In this document: positions 43,483 through 55,710 of the stretch, piece by piece
How the letters are laid out: each line of letters starts with the position of its first letter
How positions within the stretch are numbered: position 1 is the first letter of the stretch
Assembly: GCF_024763615.1 (NCBI RefSeq)
Contig: NC_077223.1
Span: forward strand, 82,398,627-82,462,626
Reading direction: 5' to 3'
Origin: Phlebotomus papatasi
Lineage: Eukaryota; Arthropoda; Insecta; Diptera; Psychodidae
Length of the DNA stretch: 64,000 nucleotides
Made by a program: the position numbers and the translations under genes
The notes under the pieces: generated by a model
Seen by the model: the letters and a program-made list of their open reading frames with translations, nothing else
Told to the model about the DNA's origin: nothing
The model's database searches: none

Positions 43483-44870
43483 CTAAGTCTTTGATCTGAG
43501 TCCCGTATAAGTCGATATCTTCTACAATTTGCTCTTTTGATCTTATAACGGTTGGATTTAGTAAAGTAATACGGATGGCAGAACATAGGGATTAAAAAAT
43601 TGATTAATTATTTACACATATCCCTGTCTTTTTGAGTATTCGAGCAATAGAACTTGTGATTTTTTTAAGCAACTTTTTTGCAGTTATAAGCATTTGGAGA
43701 TTTGTGTTCTTTTTGCCCGGCAAAAGAGGTCAAGTGAAATAGCCTTTGATATGGAAATGCTATCATATAATAGACTAAATAGAGACGTAGTTGAATGACA
43801 CTTTTTATTGTGTTGAATAATATGCGGAGGAATCTAAAAATGAGATAACTGTTTTTAATCAATAAATTGACTGTCTATCTACAACCAAAAAAAAAACCTT
43901 GTAAAAAGCACCAATGTAAAGATTCTTGAAAGATTTTCGCAATGATGATGAATATCTCCCACAGGCAATAACGTCAAGTGCCATTCGTCATAAGCTGGCA
44001 AAATTTTTCGCACTATTAGTTTACGTTATTGGATACCGAAAGTAAAAAAAAGATTAAGAGTTGCGGAGGTGTTTTCTAAATAAAATACGCAGTAAAAAAA
44101 ATTACAAAAAATAGGCAGTCAAAATAAGTTAATTTGTTTAATGGATATATACATTAGAAAAATAAGAAGAAATTAAAAGCATTCTTCAAAAGACTCCGCG
44201 ATTAGCTCCAATTAGTTCCTATGACAAATTCCAGGAACTTTTCAGTCTCTTACTCATATGCAAGGCAGATGAATTCTTCTTTATGCCATTCATGAGCATC
44301 GTGCGTTTTTCTTTAGAGTTGTATTAATGAACTCTGAGAATTTGCATTTTTAGTATGACGCTAATTACAGTCTCCTCCATCTCATAAGAATAAACTGGGT
44401 GATATTAGCAAACATTTTCAACATGTTATATATTTGATGGAGGGAGGGAAGATCTTTTTCTCTCTGTGATGTTACGAAAGTGTATAGTTAAATTTATTGG
44501 ATGCGAAAACATAGGCATATTAAGTGAAAATTTACTTTGCACAGCCTTAAAGGAAAACAAGACTATAAATTTGTTGTGATGAAAGAAGCTGCATTATCTT
44601 ATGAGAACACAAACAATGCTCAAAGATAATGGATTAAAGTGAAAATTTCTAAGGACTGTTTTAGCTTTTGGGATGAGTTTATAATATTGGAATATTTAGG
44701 AAATATAAATCTCTCTATAAAATGGTCCAAGGTCTGTTCGTCTTAAAATCTATTCTAAAGCACTTCGTGTAGTTTTAAAATAATATTCTCGATCGAATTC
44801 AGTGTTCATTACTTGATTTTATTATTTTATATTTTTGATGCTGTAATTTTTATGGAAAAGATGGGAAATT
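43483..44870 (+). other. intronic stretch, no gene
   Basis: Non-repetitive, moderately complex around 43930-44600 (for example AGGCAATAACGTCAAGTGCC). No coding frame or splice pair found. Confidence 0.4.
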
Positions 44871-45738
44871 TAGGGTAAATGTCCTAATTCAAAACTATTT
44901 CCAGACGTTTTAACTTTGACAGAAGATTCTACACATTAAGTTCATATTTTTTCTGAAGAGAATTACATAAATTTGCTCCTTGACTCTTCTAGAATGTTAC
45001 TGTTTTGTGAAAATTTTTTAAATATATAATATTTTGAAAACTTCTCAAATACAAGAAAAATACACAAATGCAAAATGCTGCAATTGGAAACAAATTAATC
45101 CAAATGGAGACAAGGGAAAGTTTCTAATTGGAGACAAACAGTGTAACTGAAACCGCGACGAAAGGCTTCCAAAACCTTGTTGAGTTGCTCTGGAGTGCAG
45201 GATTTGTTCTTATTCCTGGTCTTTTCTCCTTACCCATCTAAAACAATAAGAAAATCTCTCCAAAAAATCATATTTCCGGAGTTTCCTATTAAAACATTTG
45301 CAGACACTTCAGAAAAACCATTTTTGTTCACGAAATAGGTAATTATTTCATATGAAAACTTCACGTACCGTTAACAATAAAGATTAGCACTTACTTTAAC
45401 TAAAATTAGCCAGAAATATGACATAAATAACAAAAAAAATAAACAATAGTCACCTCAATGTGTTTTTCATTTGAAAACATGGTCGATCGATGAAAAATTC
45501 AATGGTGAAAAGGTACTCTTTTAATTTTTCTGAGAAATTAACAAATTAAAATTTGTGAATATGAATGGATTTTCGCTTTATTTGGAGCAAAATTAATTAA
45601 ATAATTATACTGTGGTATAGAAAATGTATAAATATAATAATTTAGTACTGTATTTATCATGCAAACAATGACGTTTCCATTTGGAGTAGTGAAAAATTTC
45701 CATTTGGAGCAGGTTTTGAATTAGCTTAATTTACCCTA
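44871..45738 (-). mobile_element. pogo/Tigger-like MITE family Q with transposase relic
   Basis: Inverted ends TAGGGTAAATGTCCTAATTC and (reverse complement) TAGGGTAAATTAAGCTAATT. On the minus strand about 45240-45120 reads, after ATGGGTAAGG and one frame jump, NKSCTPEQLNKVLEAFRRGF, a good match in pattern to the psq/pogo-type helix-turn-helix at the N-terminus of Tigger transposases. It is frameshifted and not functional. Confidence 0.65.
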
Positions 45739-46335
45739 CTTGGACCAATTCATATTGATCAACATTCTAGATTTCTATTTAAATTCAATAAAATAAATAC
45801 TTTAGGATTACTCAATTCTTTTGTATATTTCACTTCAAAATGTGCTTAGGATGCGGATACCGCCAACTTATCATAATAGATTCCACCGGAAACGCTACAG
45901 AAACCTTTAATGTTTAAAATCAAAATTTAAGGTTTTTAATCCAAATGTAAATTACCTACGACGTTTCATTCGGTTATTTTTGAAATGTGATTAGTCGAAA
46001 AGTTATGAAAAATCGTACTTCATATTCACTTTCTTAGATTTTTTTTCTTCAAAATCCTAAAGAACTATGTTACTTTAAGATTAAAGTCCTTTATAATAGG
46101 GATTACGAATCAGCCTTCAAAATCGATTATCCTAAAAAATTCAAAATTATTACTTCTTAGATTTTTTTTTCTGAATCTTATACGTTTTTTAGACAGTGTT
46201 TTTCAAAAATATGCTTTATTATTTTTATTATCTCTGCTGAAATAATTCTTGGTGTAATCTAATGAATCGAATAAATCCATTGAATCGAATTTGATATTCT
46301 TGGTTTGATTCTTTCATTGGTAAGCGTTGGAGTTT

Positions 46336-47117
46336 AGAGTAAGTGAGCCAAATTTCGGCCAGCTTCAAATTTCGGCCACTTTAATTAAAAATTGTTTCTG
46401 TTTCTGTTTATGTTAGTAGTGAATCGTTCTTCAAATTTCGAGTGATATTTCCCAGCTGGATCACGTATTTTTTGTAAAAAAAAAGATATTTTGTGAGCGT
46501 CCTTCCAGTGAAGTAATGTTTCCTATTTCGGCCACATCTCTTGCTTCCCCAAACCTATTCATTTTAGTTTGTTTTCACTATCTGGGTTGTAAAATGCTCT
46601 AAGAAATAAAAGAAAGCATCGCCTCTATGAAAAAGATGATGTGGAAAGGGCCGTGAATAGAGTTCAAGATGGGCAAGTCGCTACGGGAATCTGTGTGTAA
46701 ATTCGGGGTTCAGGGTGCTAAGTCAATTCTTCAAGTCTTCAGGATAAATTACACGCAAGATCTCAGTCTTGTGGGTCATATAAAAGACCCACAAATATTA
46801 AAAACGTTCCGTATAAGGTTTTCAAATTTTCCATACATTGTTTCACACAAGATGGTCACAAACAAGGTGGCCGAAATTCCATTCAAAGTGGACGGAATAT
46901 TACCCAAAGCAACGTCTATATTTTTGTTCATTTTTCAATATTTGAAGAATTGATTTAAAGAAAACGAAGATGATAAACTACTTTACTAAATACCAAAGAA
47001 CACATCTGAAAAAAAAAATAAACAAGAAATATAAAAATGTATTAAAAATATTACATTTCAAACTTAGGACGTTGGTGCTTATTTGCAACTATGCCGAAAT
47101 TTGGCACACTTACCCTA
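46336..47117 (+). mobile_element. MITE family D, long copy with transposase relic
   Basis: AGTAAGTGAGCCAAATTTCG... and ...GCCGAAATTTGGCACACTTACCC. Around 46615-46760 the plus strand reads LYEKDDVERAVNRVQDGQVA in one frame, then KFGVQGAKSILQ and later LQDKLHARSQS in others. Together these have the layout of a pogo/psq helix-turn-helix, broken by frameshifts. Confidence 0.7.
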
Positions 47118-47224
47118 TCATATTTTAAACAATATCTTAAAATTATATGAAACAATATCTGTGTGTGGTCCATATTATTGTCCAGAGAGTTTAACCAATT
47201 AATCATCGTCACTTGTTAAATCTG

Positions 47225-47600
47225 TATAAGGATAAAGTGTCAAAATTGTAATTATTTTTAGAGTTGAGAAAAAAAGGAAAAACTGTATCTCTATTAATTT
47301 TGTAAACAAGAACTGAGAAAAAAATAGTTCTATATATCATGAATCACTTCACGATATTAGCTTTAGCGTCGCAATAAAGAAGAGCCTAACCATAAAATTG
47401 GGGCTTATGGAAAAATATAATTTTAATGCACTAAAGCCTTTGATATTGCCAAATTATCTCTCTGTCCCTCTTTCTGAACAATTACAAGGGACAGATTATC
47501 TGTAACCATTTGCTGTGATAAGAATAGGTGCAAAAGAGATAATATTTTGGCGTCGTTTTGTTTTTTAGTCAATGAAGAATTACACAATTTATCATGCAGA
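47225..47600 (+). promoter_or_regulatory. cluster of GATA-type motifs
   Basis: GATA cores in either orientation occur at about 47232 (GGATAAAG), 47454 (AATTATCTC), 47487 (GATTATCTG), 47517 (GTGATAAGA), 47540 (GAGATAATA) and 47590 (TTTATCATG). Five lie within about 150 bp. The sequence is otherwise non-repetitive. A role as an intronic enhancer is a hypothesis. Confidence 0.3.
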
Positions 47601-48323
47601 GGGATGATCTCAACTTCAGTGGGTGAATTCTATATAGTAATTTTCTGTGTAAATGCTTTTCGGACGATGATGTTGAGAGACTATTGTTTATTAATGCTGT
47701 CTGGCTGAGTTGTATGAATAATCAATTGTGGTCAAGGCGGAGGGGAAATTTCGCAAATGCTTTTTCTATTCAATAAATTCTCTCGAGAGACTTCTGAATT
47801 TATTTTCCATTTTTCATTGTTCTCAACAGTTGCAAAGTGAGCATGGTTTCTTCGAGCTTTTTTTTTGCCTTAAAAAAATTGTTAGTCAAAAGCTGCTTCT
47901 ATTTGCTCTTGCTACATATTTGAATTTCCGAGCAGAACGAATGAAAAAGATAGAAGAATGTTCTTTTAGCAAATAACTTCTACTTCGTTTTCTTGCGGAG
48001 GACAGAAAGGCTGGAATAAAACTCAGATATTGCTTTTTATACTGCTTGAATTTTAAAGATGGAACAAGATAATTATTTTCGCGATATTTCGATGGCTCGA
48101 AATTTTAATGGAACAAACCTCAGAGGAATAGGGTTGACAAATCTTTGAGAATTTGACGGTTTTAGAAAAATTACACCACGCTGTTTGTCCAGTCATCTTA
48201 CTTACCAAAGCTCACAGGCTAAACGATTAGAGATAGTGAATTGACGTCTTCGGAGGACCCTACATACAAGTCAGCCTTCGTATCATTAAAATAACCTTCA
48301 ATATCCCTCTACTAGGAAGCAAG
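47601..48323 (+). other. intronic stretch, no gene
   Basis: An 82-codon open frame (47728-47976) has no support. Near 48180-48270 there is a fragment with GACGTCTTCGGAGGACCC related to family T. Confidence 0.4.
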
Positions 48324-49043
48324 TACACTCAATCCCGGTAATATGCACATTCTCGGGACCGAAAAAAACGCGCGAAATGGCATTACGTATCGAGAAAATT
48401 TGAATACTCGCAGGGGCTTTCTTTTAAGTAAATCTGCCGTAGAACGAATTTCGCGCGGAGTAAAAGTAATTCAAACAAAACGATTCAACTGTTTCATAGA
48501 AATGCATTAACAAACAGTACTTTTTGGCCAAATTTCTTCAATAAATGGTTAGAATATAAAAAAAATACCTCAATCAAAGAAATTAAAGTTTTATTCTGAA
48601 AAAGTAGCAAAATATTTTCAAATTTCCCGCGTCGCAAAATAGTATACATTCAGACGTACAGTAGAGTCTCGCTATAGGCCATCGCTCTATAGTCCACAAT
48701 TTATCAACCGTTGATTTCAAAACACTGATTTTAAGTTAGGTTATGTTTTTTAGTATGCGTCATGCATAATTATTATTAATATTTTTGGCAAACTTTGTTA
48801 AGTAGTTGTGATAATTGTGATCCATAATGAAGAGAGCGAGGACAAGTACCACAATCGCAAAGAAAGTGGAAGCCGTCGAGCAATTTCAATACTAAAAGTC
48901 GTTGATAATTTTAAAAAATTACATGGACTATAGTGCGACCCAAGTGTCAAATTTGAAACCAAATATGGACTATAGCGAGACTCTACTGTATATCAAAAAT
49001 GATTTGCATAATCCCGAAGTTCTTAATGCCGGGACTGAATGTA
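48324..49043. mobile_element. TA-flanked MITE family B, copy 2, split by family A
   Basis: TA-CACTCAATCCCGGTAATATG...CTTAATGCCGGGACTGAATG-TA, in the opposite orientation to 31141-31575. A family A element with its own TA duplication lies inside at 48657-48990, and removing it restores collinearity with copy 1. Confidence 0.85.
48657..48990. mobile_element. pogo/Tigger-like MITE family A, copy 2, nested in B
   Basis: 330 bp between TA duplications and nearly identical to 37474-37802 over its whole length. It carries the same truncated basic frame (here beginning MKRARTSTTIAKKVEAVEQF). Confidence 0.9.
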
Positions 49044-49178
49044 GGTCCCTTAAAAAACCAAAACTTTGACAAATCTTTTAAGGCGCCATTAAAAGCTTTA
49101 TAATGATAATTTTGTGTTTAACTTCTTGTAAGAACTCTTAAGCTTCCTAAAAGTGCACTACTTTACTCTTAAGTCCTC

Positions 49179-49302
49179 TACACATTGGGAGTAATTTTCG
49201 TTAAAATCGTATTTTTGACAGAATTTGACATTTCCACCTTCAGCAATACAGACGATATTTTTCAAAACAGCAATTTTTAACGACAATTGCTCCCAATGTG
49301 TA
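49179..49302. mobile_element. 120-bp TA-flanked MITE (CACATTGGGAG)
   Basis: TA-CACATTGGGAGTAATTTTCG...CGACAATTGCTCCCAATGTG-TA, with an inner GTTAAAATCG / CAATTTTTAAC pair. One related end is seen at about 61422-61440 (TTGTTCCCAATGTGTAA). Confidence 0.75.
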
Positions 49303-49420
49303 AGGGCCTAGTCAAGGAGGCGGACCAGGAGTGCGATAAGCATACTAGAAGAACTTTGGTTCTATAATGCCTTACCTAGTGAATTGTACAAGACAATAAA
49401 GAGAAAAAAAATGCTTCCTG

Positions 49421-49638
49421 TAAGGGAATTATGTAACAGCATGACAATATCATATGACAAATTTTCGGGGAAAAATTCTACAATAGGCCAACTTCAAGCC
49501 CCCCAGTGAGCATCGAATGGCCCATTGAAGGGATCTCTATAAAGAGTCGGATTTTCGGTTAGTTCTTCTGATTTTTCATACAAATAAAATTAAATTTATC
49601 ATATGACATTGTCACATTGCTGTTACAGAATTCCCCTA
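49421..49638. mobile_element. TA-flanked foldback MITE (AGGGAATTATGTAACAGCA)
   Basis: TA-AGGGAATTATGTAACAGCAT...TGCTGTTACAGAATTCCCC-TA. The arms continue with GACAATATCATATGACAAAT and its complement, about 60 bp per arm. Confidence 0.75.
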
Positions 49639-51365
49639 CTAGGGACCAATATCCTTAGAGTTTTCCTCTGTAATGACCTTTAGTTATCCCTTTTATCAGT
49701 TTGGCAAAGGTCACAGATTGAAGAAGCTCTTCAGAACGTATTTGTTTATTGATTGAAACTAGAGTTAATACATTTGAAAGGTATTGGAATACCGAACAAG
49801 TTTTGTGATGTTGAAAAACCGGTTATTAACCGATAATTATTTATGATCTTTAACTTAATTTTAGTTATATCCGCGCAAGTGTATCACTGCATCAGACAAG
49901 AACTTTTGCAAGAGTTTCTAAGAGAGAGCATATCATCAAAATCACAAGTTCGAGCATTTCACAGAGTTAAAAACCTTTCTCACCCCATTTTTTTTTAGCA
50001 AATACAATTAAAATAAAAATTAATGAGAGTTAAAAAAAATATATTATTTGTTATCTCGTTATTGCCTTGTGAAATTGTATACTTTAAGATGTTGACTTTA
50101 AGATTGATTGGGTGCAATTTCTTGCACTGGCGTGTCGTTTGTTTTGCAATAAACAGAGCTCAATGGGTAAGAAGTTTTGATGAATTTTCCTAAGAGCCTA
50201 AATGTCTTGGTTGAACGAAAAAAAAAAGATTGAATGGTTTAGGAGCATTATTGCAGTGTGGGGAAAAGAAGTTAGGAGTGAGGTATATACATATGATTTT
50301 TGTGAATTGTGTAGAGCAGAAGGCACGATCGTTTTCTGTTTTATATACTTTCACATTGATAAAAGCCAACACTGTGAGTAAGCAGTCGCGATGAGGTCAT
50401 TACTAATAATAAATACTATCGTAATCCACGCGTTTGCCTCAAATAAAGCTCTCTCACTCTATCCAATGGTTGTCATTGGAAAAATTCAACCACATTTCCT
50501 CCATCTGTGTCTCCTTTACTCGCGATTTGTGTTGTGTCGGAGCCATATGGAGAGATCTGGCTGTAAAGGCAAATGCTCCAAAAGATTCTAGACACTTGGC
50601 TAAACTGGCAAGGAGGAAGGTATTGGTGAGACGAGACGCTAAAATATGCAAAAGTAGTTTTAGGCCCCAAATGAGTTTTTCTGGTGTAAACATTTTTGGC
50701 GACGAGGTATGGCTCTACATCTACAGAATATATACTAGTACAAAAATCATGGTTGCAGAGCCAGAGGAAGAGGAGGTCAAAGATATAAACCAAGAGTCTT
50801 TTTTTAGTCTTCACTTTACTATTTATTATTATGCTATTCTACGCCATTAAATCCTTATTTATGGCACAAATAATATTTTAACTCCTTCTGAGAAAGTATA
50901 ATTCATGTTTGTGTTGCACAGAACAAGATACATGCATCTTTGTTAATTTTACAAATGCATCTTTGTAGAACAAAGTATTTAATTTGAGATACAAAGAACC
51001 TGGGTTTGATTCTCATATCAAACCTACCTCATAATGCAATGATTGAGAAATTATATCTTATTTTTCCACATGGCCATCGCCGTCGTAGCTTTGATTCTAA
51101 CCCCCTGGATAAAATCGATGGAAAATCCCTTCATTGGTAGGTCATGAGTTTGAACATTTCGCAAACGTTTTTTCACTTCGTTTTATTTTTCAAACCTTAA
51201 AAACGGTGTACTAAATCATCACGAAAAGGTTATTTAAACTCAGAAGGAAAAGAAAAATCAAATATTACTAAATAAGTCTCAGAAGAAGCATCTTTTTTAA
51301 AATAATACGTCTCCTGAATAAGGATTCTATGATTATTTCAGTGACTTTGCCATTATGACAAATTG
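49639..51365 (+). other. intronic stretch with family T remnant and an ORF-dense patch
   Basis: Family T blocks lie near 49800-49965 (CCGGTTATTAACCGATAATT, ACAAGTTCGAGCATTTCACA). At 50390-50850 open frames occur on three frames at once (138 codons on plus, 113 on minus). None shows a domain or convincing splice sites, so I read it as complex non-coding sequence. Confidence 0.35.
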
Positions 51366-51580
51366 TATATTTATTTATTTATTTATTTAATTGCACTTAA
51401 GCTACATATATCCATGACAAATGTTATGCTTGCTTACAAACTTCAGACGTGAGTAAGTTGTAGTTTTCAGCGTCCACCGCCGTCTTAGCGTTGATACCCA
51501 ACCTCCAGAGCAAAACGGTGGAAAAGCTCCTTCGTAGGTTGTTTATGCCAAACATCCATAGGATGCATATGTTTACAAAA
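51366..51580 (-). mobile_element. LINE-like 3'-end fragment, copy 2
   Basis: Shares GTAGTTTTCAGCGTCCACCG then CCGTCTTAGCGTTG with 13490-13690. On the minus strand the element ends in an (AAATA)n tail at about 51370-51390, as expected for a 5'-truncated non-LTR retrotransposon. Confidence 0.55.
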
Positions 51581-52150
51581 AATTCTCACACAAAGCAAAT
51601 TTAAGAATTATATATTTCATTATATGTACAAGAAAATGGACTATTTTAAAGTTAAATTTAAATTTAAATTTACTTCTTTTTCAATGTAATATTCTGAAAA
51701 GTTGCTTTAATTATTTTTAGAGTTATACAATAACTCTTTTTAAAAGTTAAAATAACACTTTTAAATCCAAAAATGAATGGATTAAATTGATTGCATTTTA
51801 TTTTATTTTTTTAATATTTTTTTATTTTTTTATATTTTATATTTTTTCTATAATTTCCTCTATTATTTTTTTAATATAGAGATATACTCGCATATGATGC
51901 ACTACACATATCTTCACAAAACACTGGTTGACATATTTCTATTTAATGTTTTATATGAATTTTGCCAAAGGAAAATCATCTCGACTGAAGTATATTCTTA
52001 AATCGAAAACATTTAAATATATTAAACATAGTCAAGGTGAAATTGTACATCGTATCGAAAAATAGTAATAGGTACATTGGTATCCGTCGAGATAATTCAA
52101 TTTGCACGAAGAGTTGTTTCAACTTTTACTTCGTAAAATTTACTACACTG
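51581..52150 (+). other. AT-rich intronic stretch
   Basis: Low-complexity T-rich region around 51790-51880; no feature identified. Confidence 0.5.
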
Positions 52151-52420
52151 CACTGGTAAAAATGAAAGATGACCGGGGATCCTTTGAAAGTGTCCCTATT
52201 TTGACACTTATTTAACTCTCGGAATAAATGAATAAAAACAATGAAAAAGTAATCTTTGGTGTTCGCTTAGAAGAGAAAAATATAATATGAATAATAAGTT
52301 TGCAAAAAAACATAATCTGTTGTGCATACAAAATTTCAAAAGATAAGTGAAGCTTCAAAGGATCAAATATGATCCATTTTTTTCTGACAAGGATCAATTA
52401 GACTTTTATTTTTACCAGTG
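52151..52420. mobile_element. MITE with CACTGGTAAAAAT inverted ends
   Basis: CACTGGTAAAAATGAAAGAT...CTTTTATTTTTACCAGTG; an inner GGGATCCTTTGAAAG / CTTCAAAGGATCAAA pair. No clear target duplication. Confidence 0.65.
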
Positions 52421-54560
52421 AACTAAAAACAGTAACAAAGAATTATTATTATTATTATTAAAGAATTCGCGAAACTTGTCTACTAATACCCTGAATATTA
52501 TTTGTAAATTTAACAAAACGTCTATCTTGTACACAAAGTAAGAATGTAATGATTATTCTTAATTAATTTCTCTTTAGGAAAGCGAATTTACTTTTACTTT
52601 AATTTGTAAAAAGTAATCTTGCTATTTTATTTAAATATTTGCCATTTTAACAAAGTTTGTTATTTATAAATCAATGCGTTTTACATTAGAAAACTACGCT
52701 ATTATTAAGGAAGATCCTGATTACAATTCTTTGTTAATTTTACAAAATAGTTTGTAAAATCTTGGTATTCTTACTAAACATTAATAACTGTTAATATGAC
52801 TGCAATTGACAATTTCCTCATGTTTTTCAAATCAGCAATATCACGAAATAGAAAAGTAAAATTAACAAACTTGATTTCCATCGAATTTAATGAAATACTA
52901 ATGTTTAGTAAATTCAACCAATGCAACAAATTAGTTTTTTCAATGCATCAAAAATGATATATGATCGCGAAAATTTTTCCACTTATAGCATTTCCTGTTG
53001 ATTACACTTGAAAATTTCCGTTCTTATTTTGCTGTTTGTTCTCATTCTTGACGGACTCACATGAACTTGGTACAGAATTAAGTGGTTGGTCTATTGTTGG
53101 CCCCTTTTTTGAGAATTGAGTGGGTGTGAGAAAGAGGAAGTTCTGAGTCTGTTTGGGAGATTTGGGTGATCCAATTTTTGGATGCTTGTTTACATTTTCC
53201 ATTACAACATCAATACTTATATATATGGCATTGAAGAGCCTGTTAAAAGTACTATGTGGTGTTGTTGTTGTTTGTCAGTGCGAAAGATACAAAGTTGTAA
53301 AGGAATTTTAAAAAGTCAAATTCTTCTGCAGATCAGCAAAATTTTCTTTTTCACGGTTAAACAATAAATTTGCCACATAAATATTCTTAAGCTATTTGTA
53401 CTTTATTTTTCTGCTGACTTTTGAGGATGTGGTTTTGACAAGGAAATTAAGTGTTGGATTTTTTTTAGTAAAGTGGAGTGATTTTTTTTCATGGTCAACA
53501 CTTTAACCAATTTTGTGTGAATCATGAATAATAAAATATACTTTCAATGCTACCAATTGATCTTTTTGGTGGAGTTCCCTTAAAGTGGAATACCATTTTT
53601 GGTTGATTGAAAATAAAGTTAAAATGTTTCATGTGGAAGCCAAAAGGGGAAATGGGAAGTAGAGAAAATTTCTTGCTGTAAGATCAACTTTTCGTAGAAT
53701 TACGCGTTCGTTTCCGATGAAGTGGAAAATTGATGTATAAACAAGTCTCCAATACATAAGAACGTCATACTCTAAATCCTAATTGATCGATTCTTGCTAT
53801 ATTTTTGCGATATTTGCAATATTTCTCAAGCTTTTAGCACCGATATAATTTTATCTTATACACCAAACACTCCCAATAACTGGAGGTATGTTGACAGAAA
53901 TCATGACAAATGGACTAGTGTATCAAAACAGATATTTTTGTGACATTTTATATTTGCATTTTCATTGCATTGGAATGCAAGATTTATTCCCTACAAGTAT
54001 TTTCTACAAATTCTTATGTATTTTTTTTATAATTAATTTATTACAAATTATTTATGAATGCATTTTCTCAAAGAAAATGTATCAACCGTATTGAAAATGT
54101 GACATTGCTATTTGGTTAATATTATTAAATTAAAGATTTATGCTTCATAAAAAGCCATGGACTATGTACCTTATTATGTACTAAAAACATTCATTAAAAT
54201 GTTTTAAAACAATATTTCAGAAAATTAGTACTACAATAAAATGAATTTTATCAGCTTTCTTTTTATTTTCAATCTGAGACCTTTATTTTTTAAGGAAAAA
54301 ATTATTTTTACTAATGTTTAAATTAATTAAATTAATGTTCAAATGTTTTTAGTACTAAGCCAAAAATTTTTAGTACATGAATGAACTAAAGTAACTTGTT
54401 TTGTGCTAAGAGATGTGAGCTATTTTTTTCTTTTTTCTCATGATATTATTTTAATACAGGTTCAGTGAAATATTTGTCCACACTTAACTATTATGATTCG
54501 AAACTCTATTCGAAGATCGAAAGGAAGTTACCGTATCTTTCACTTTAGTGCTATTGGTAT
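52421..54560 (+). other. AT-rich intronic stretch
   Basis: Includes a short (ATT)n run at 52444-52460. No gene, complete repeat or motif cluster recognised. Confidence 0.5.
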
Positions 54561-54882
54561 TACAGTAGACTCTTCGATATCCGGCTGACTGGGGGACAAA
54601 ATGACATTTAGGTTTTTTGAATGATCAACGGTTTTTCTATTTTGTGCAGTGTGAATTTAATTTCTGTCTGACAAAGAAAAAGAGAATTTTCTTCATGGTG
54701 TGCTTATGTTTCATTTTTTATCACAATTATGTATTAAAAACTTCGATACAATGTTAATAATACTTTAATTCACTCTGGACAAACTTCATGTTTAGTGAAA
54801 ATAATTTTGAATATATCAACCGCCAGTGTTTGGCAGCTGTCACCCGGATATCGAAGTGCTGGATATCGAAGAGTCTACTGTA
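54561..54882. mobile_element. TA-flanked MITE family C (CAGTAGACTCTTCGATATCC)
   Basis: TA-CAGTAGACTCTTCGATATCC-GG...GATATCGAAGAGTCTACTG-TA, 318 bp. The right end contains a second copy of CCGGATATCGAAGTGCT before the terminal GGATATCGAAG. CAG tips and TA duplication suggest pogo/Tigger relatives. Confidence 0.8.
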
Positions 54883-55359
54883 TTTGTTTCAAATATACCA
54901 TACCTTTATGGCAGATGATAATATGCTGTAACTATTATCTGATCAAATTAACGAATATTCTAATAGCAAATACTATAGCCCTCTAGCAGCAAATACGCAC
55001 ATTTTAACAGGCATTCTGAGCACATTCTCTCACCCAGAGTTTCCGGAAAAGAACAGACATTCGAAGATCAGTTTAGAAAGACGAAGAAAAAACACTTAGT
55101 ACTCGTTTGGTTCGCATGGTCACTGAGGTATTTTATGTTTGAATTTCGAATTGTCTGATGTACCAAAGTGTCAGTGATTTTGTTATGAGGAAAATTGAAG
55201 CAACGTAGCTCATTATATTCGTATCCCAGTTCCATTATTGGCTCTGCTCACAATAACCTTTCGAAGAGACAAAGGTACAAAGACAAGCCAAACCTATTCG
55301 AAAATATATCCATCGGATTTTTAAGTTAGTTCTCTGATAATGTCTTCGAATCGATATAG

Positions 55360-55710
55360 TACAGTAGAGTCTCGCTATAAGCCATCGCTCTATAGTCCAC
55401 AATTTATCGACCGTTGATTTCAAAACACTGATTTTAAATTAGGTTATGTTTTTTTAGTACGCGACATGAAATTTTGTCATAATTATTTTAATATTTTTGG
55501 CAAACTTTCTTGAGTAGTTGTGATAATTGTGATCAATAATGAAGAGAGCGAGAACAAGTACCACAATCACAAAGAAAATGGAAGCCGTCAAACAATTTCA
55601 ATACTAAAAGTCGTTGATAATTTAAAAAAAAATGACATGGACATGGACTATAGTGCGACCCAAGTGTCAAATCTGGAACCAAATATGGACTATAGCGAGA
55701 CTCTACTGTA
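55360..55710. mobile_element. pogo/Tigger-like MITE family A, copy 3
   Basis: TA-CAGTAGAGTCTCGCTATAAG...CTATAGCGAGACTCTACTG-TA, 347 bp. It is slightly longer than the other copies because of small insertions (for example a duplicated ACATGG). Confidence 0.85.

Noticed and set aside
50391..50850. A small gene with 138-aa frame
   Set aside because: Open frames on both strands overlap with no start context, splice sites or similarity I can see.
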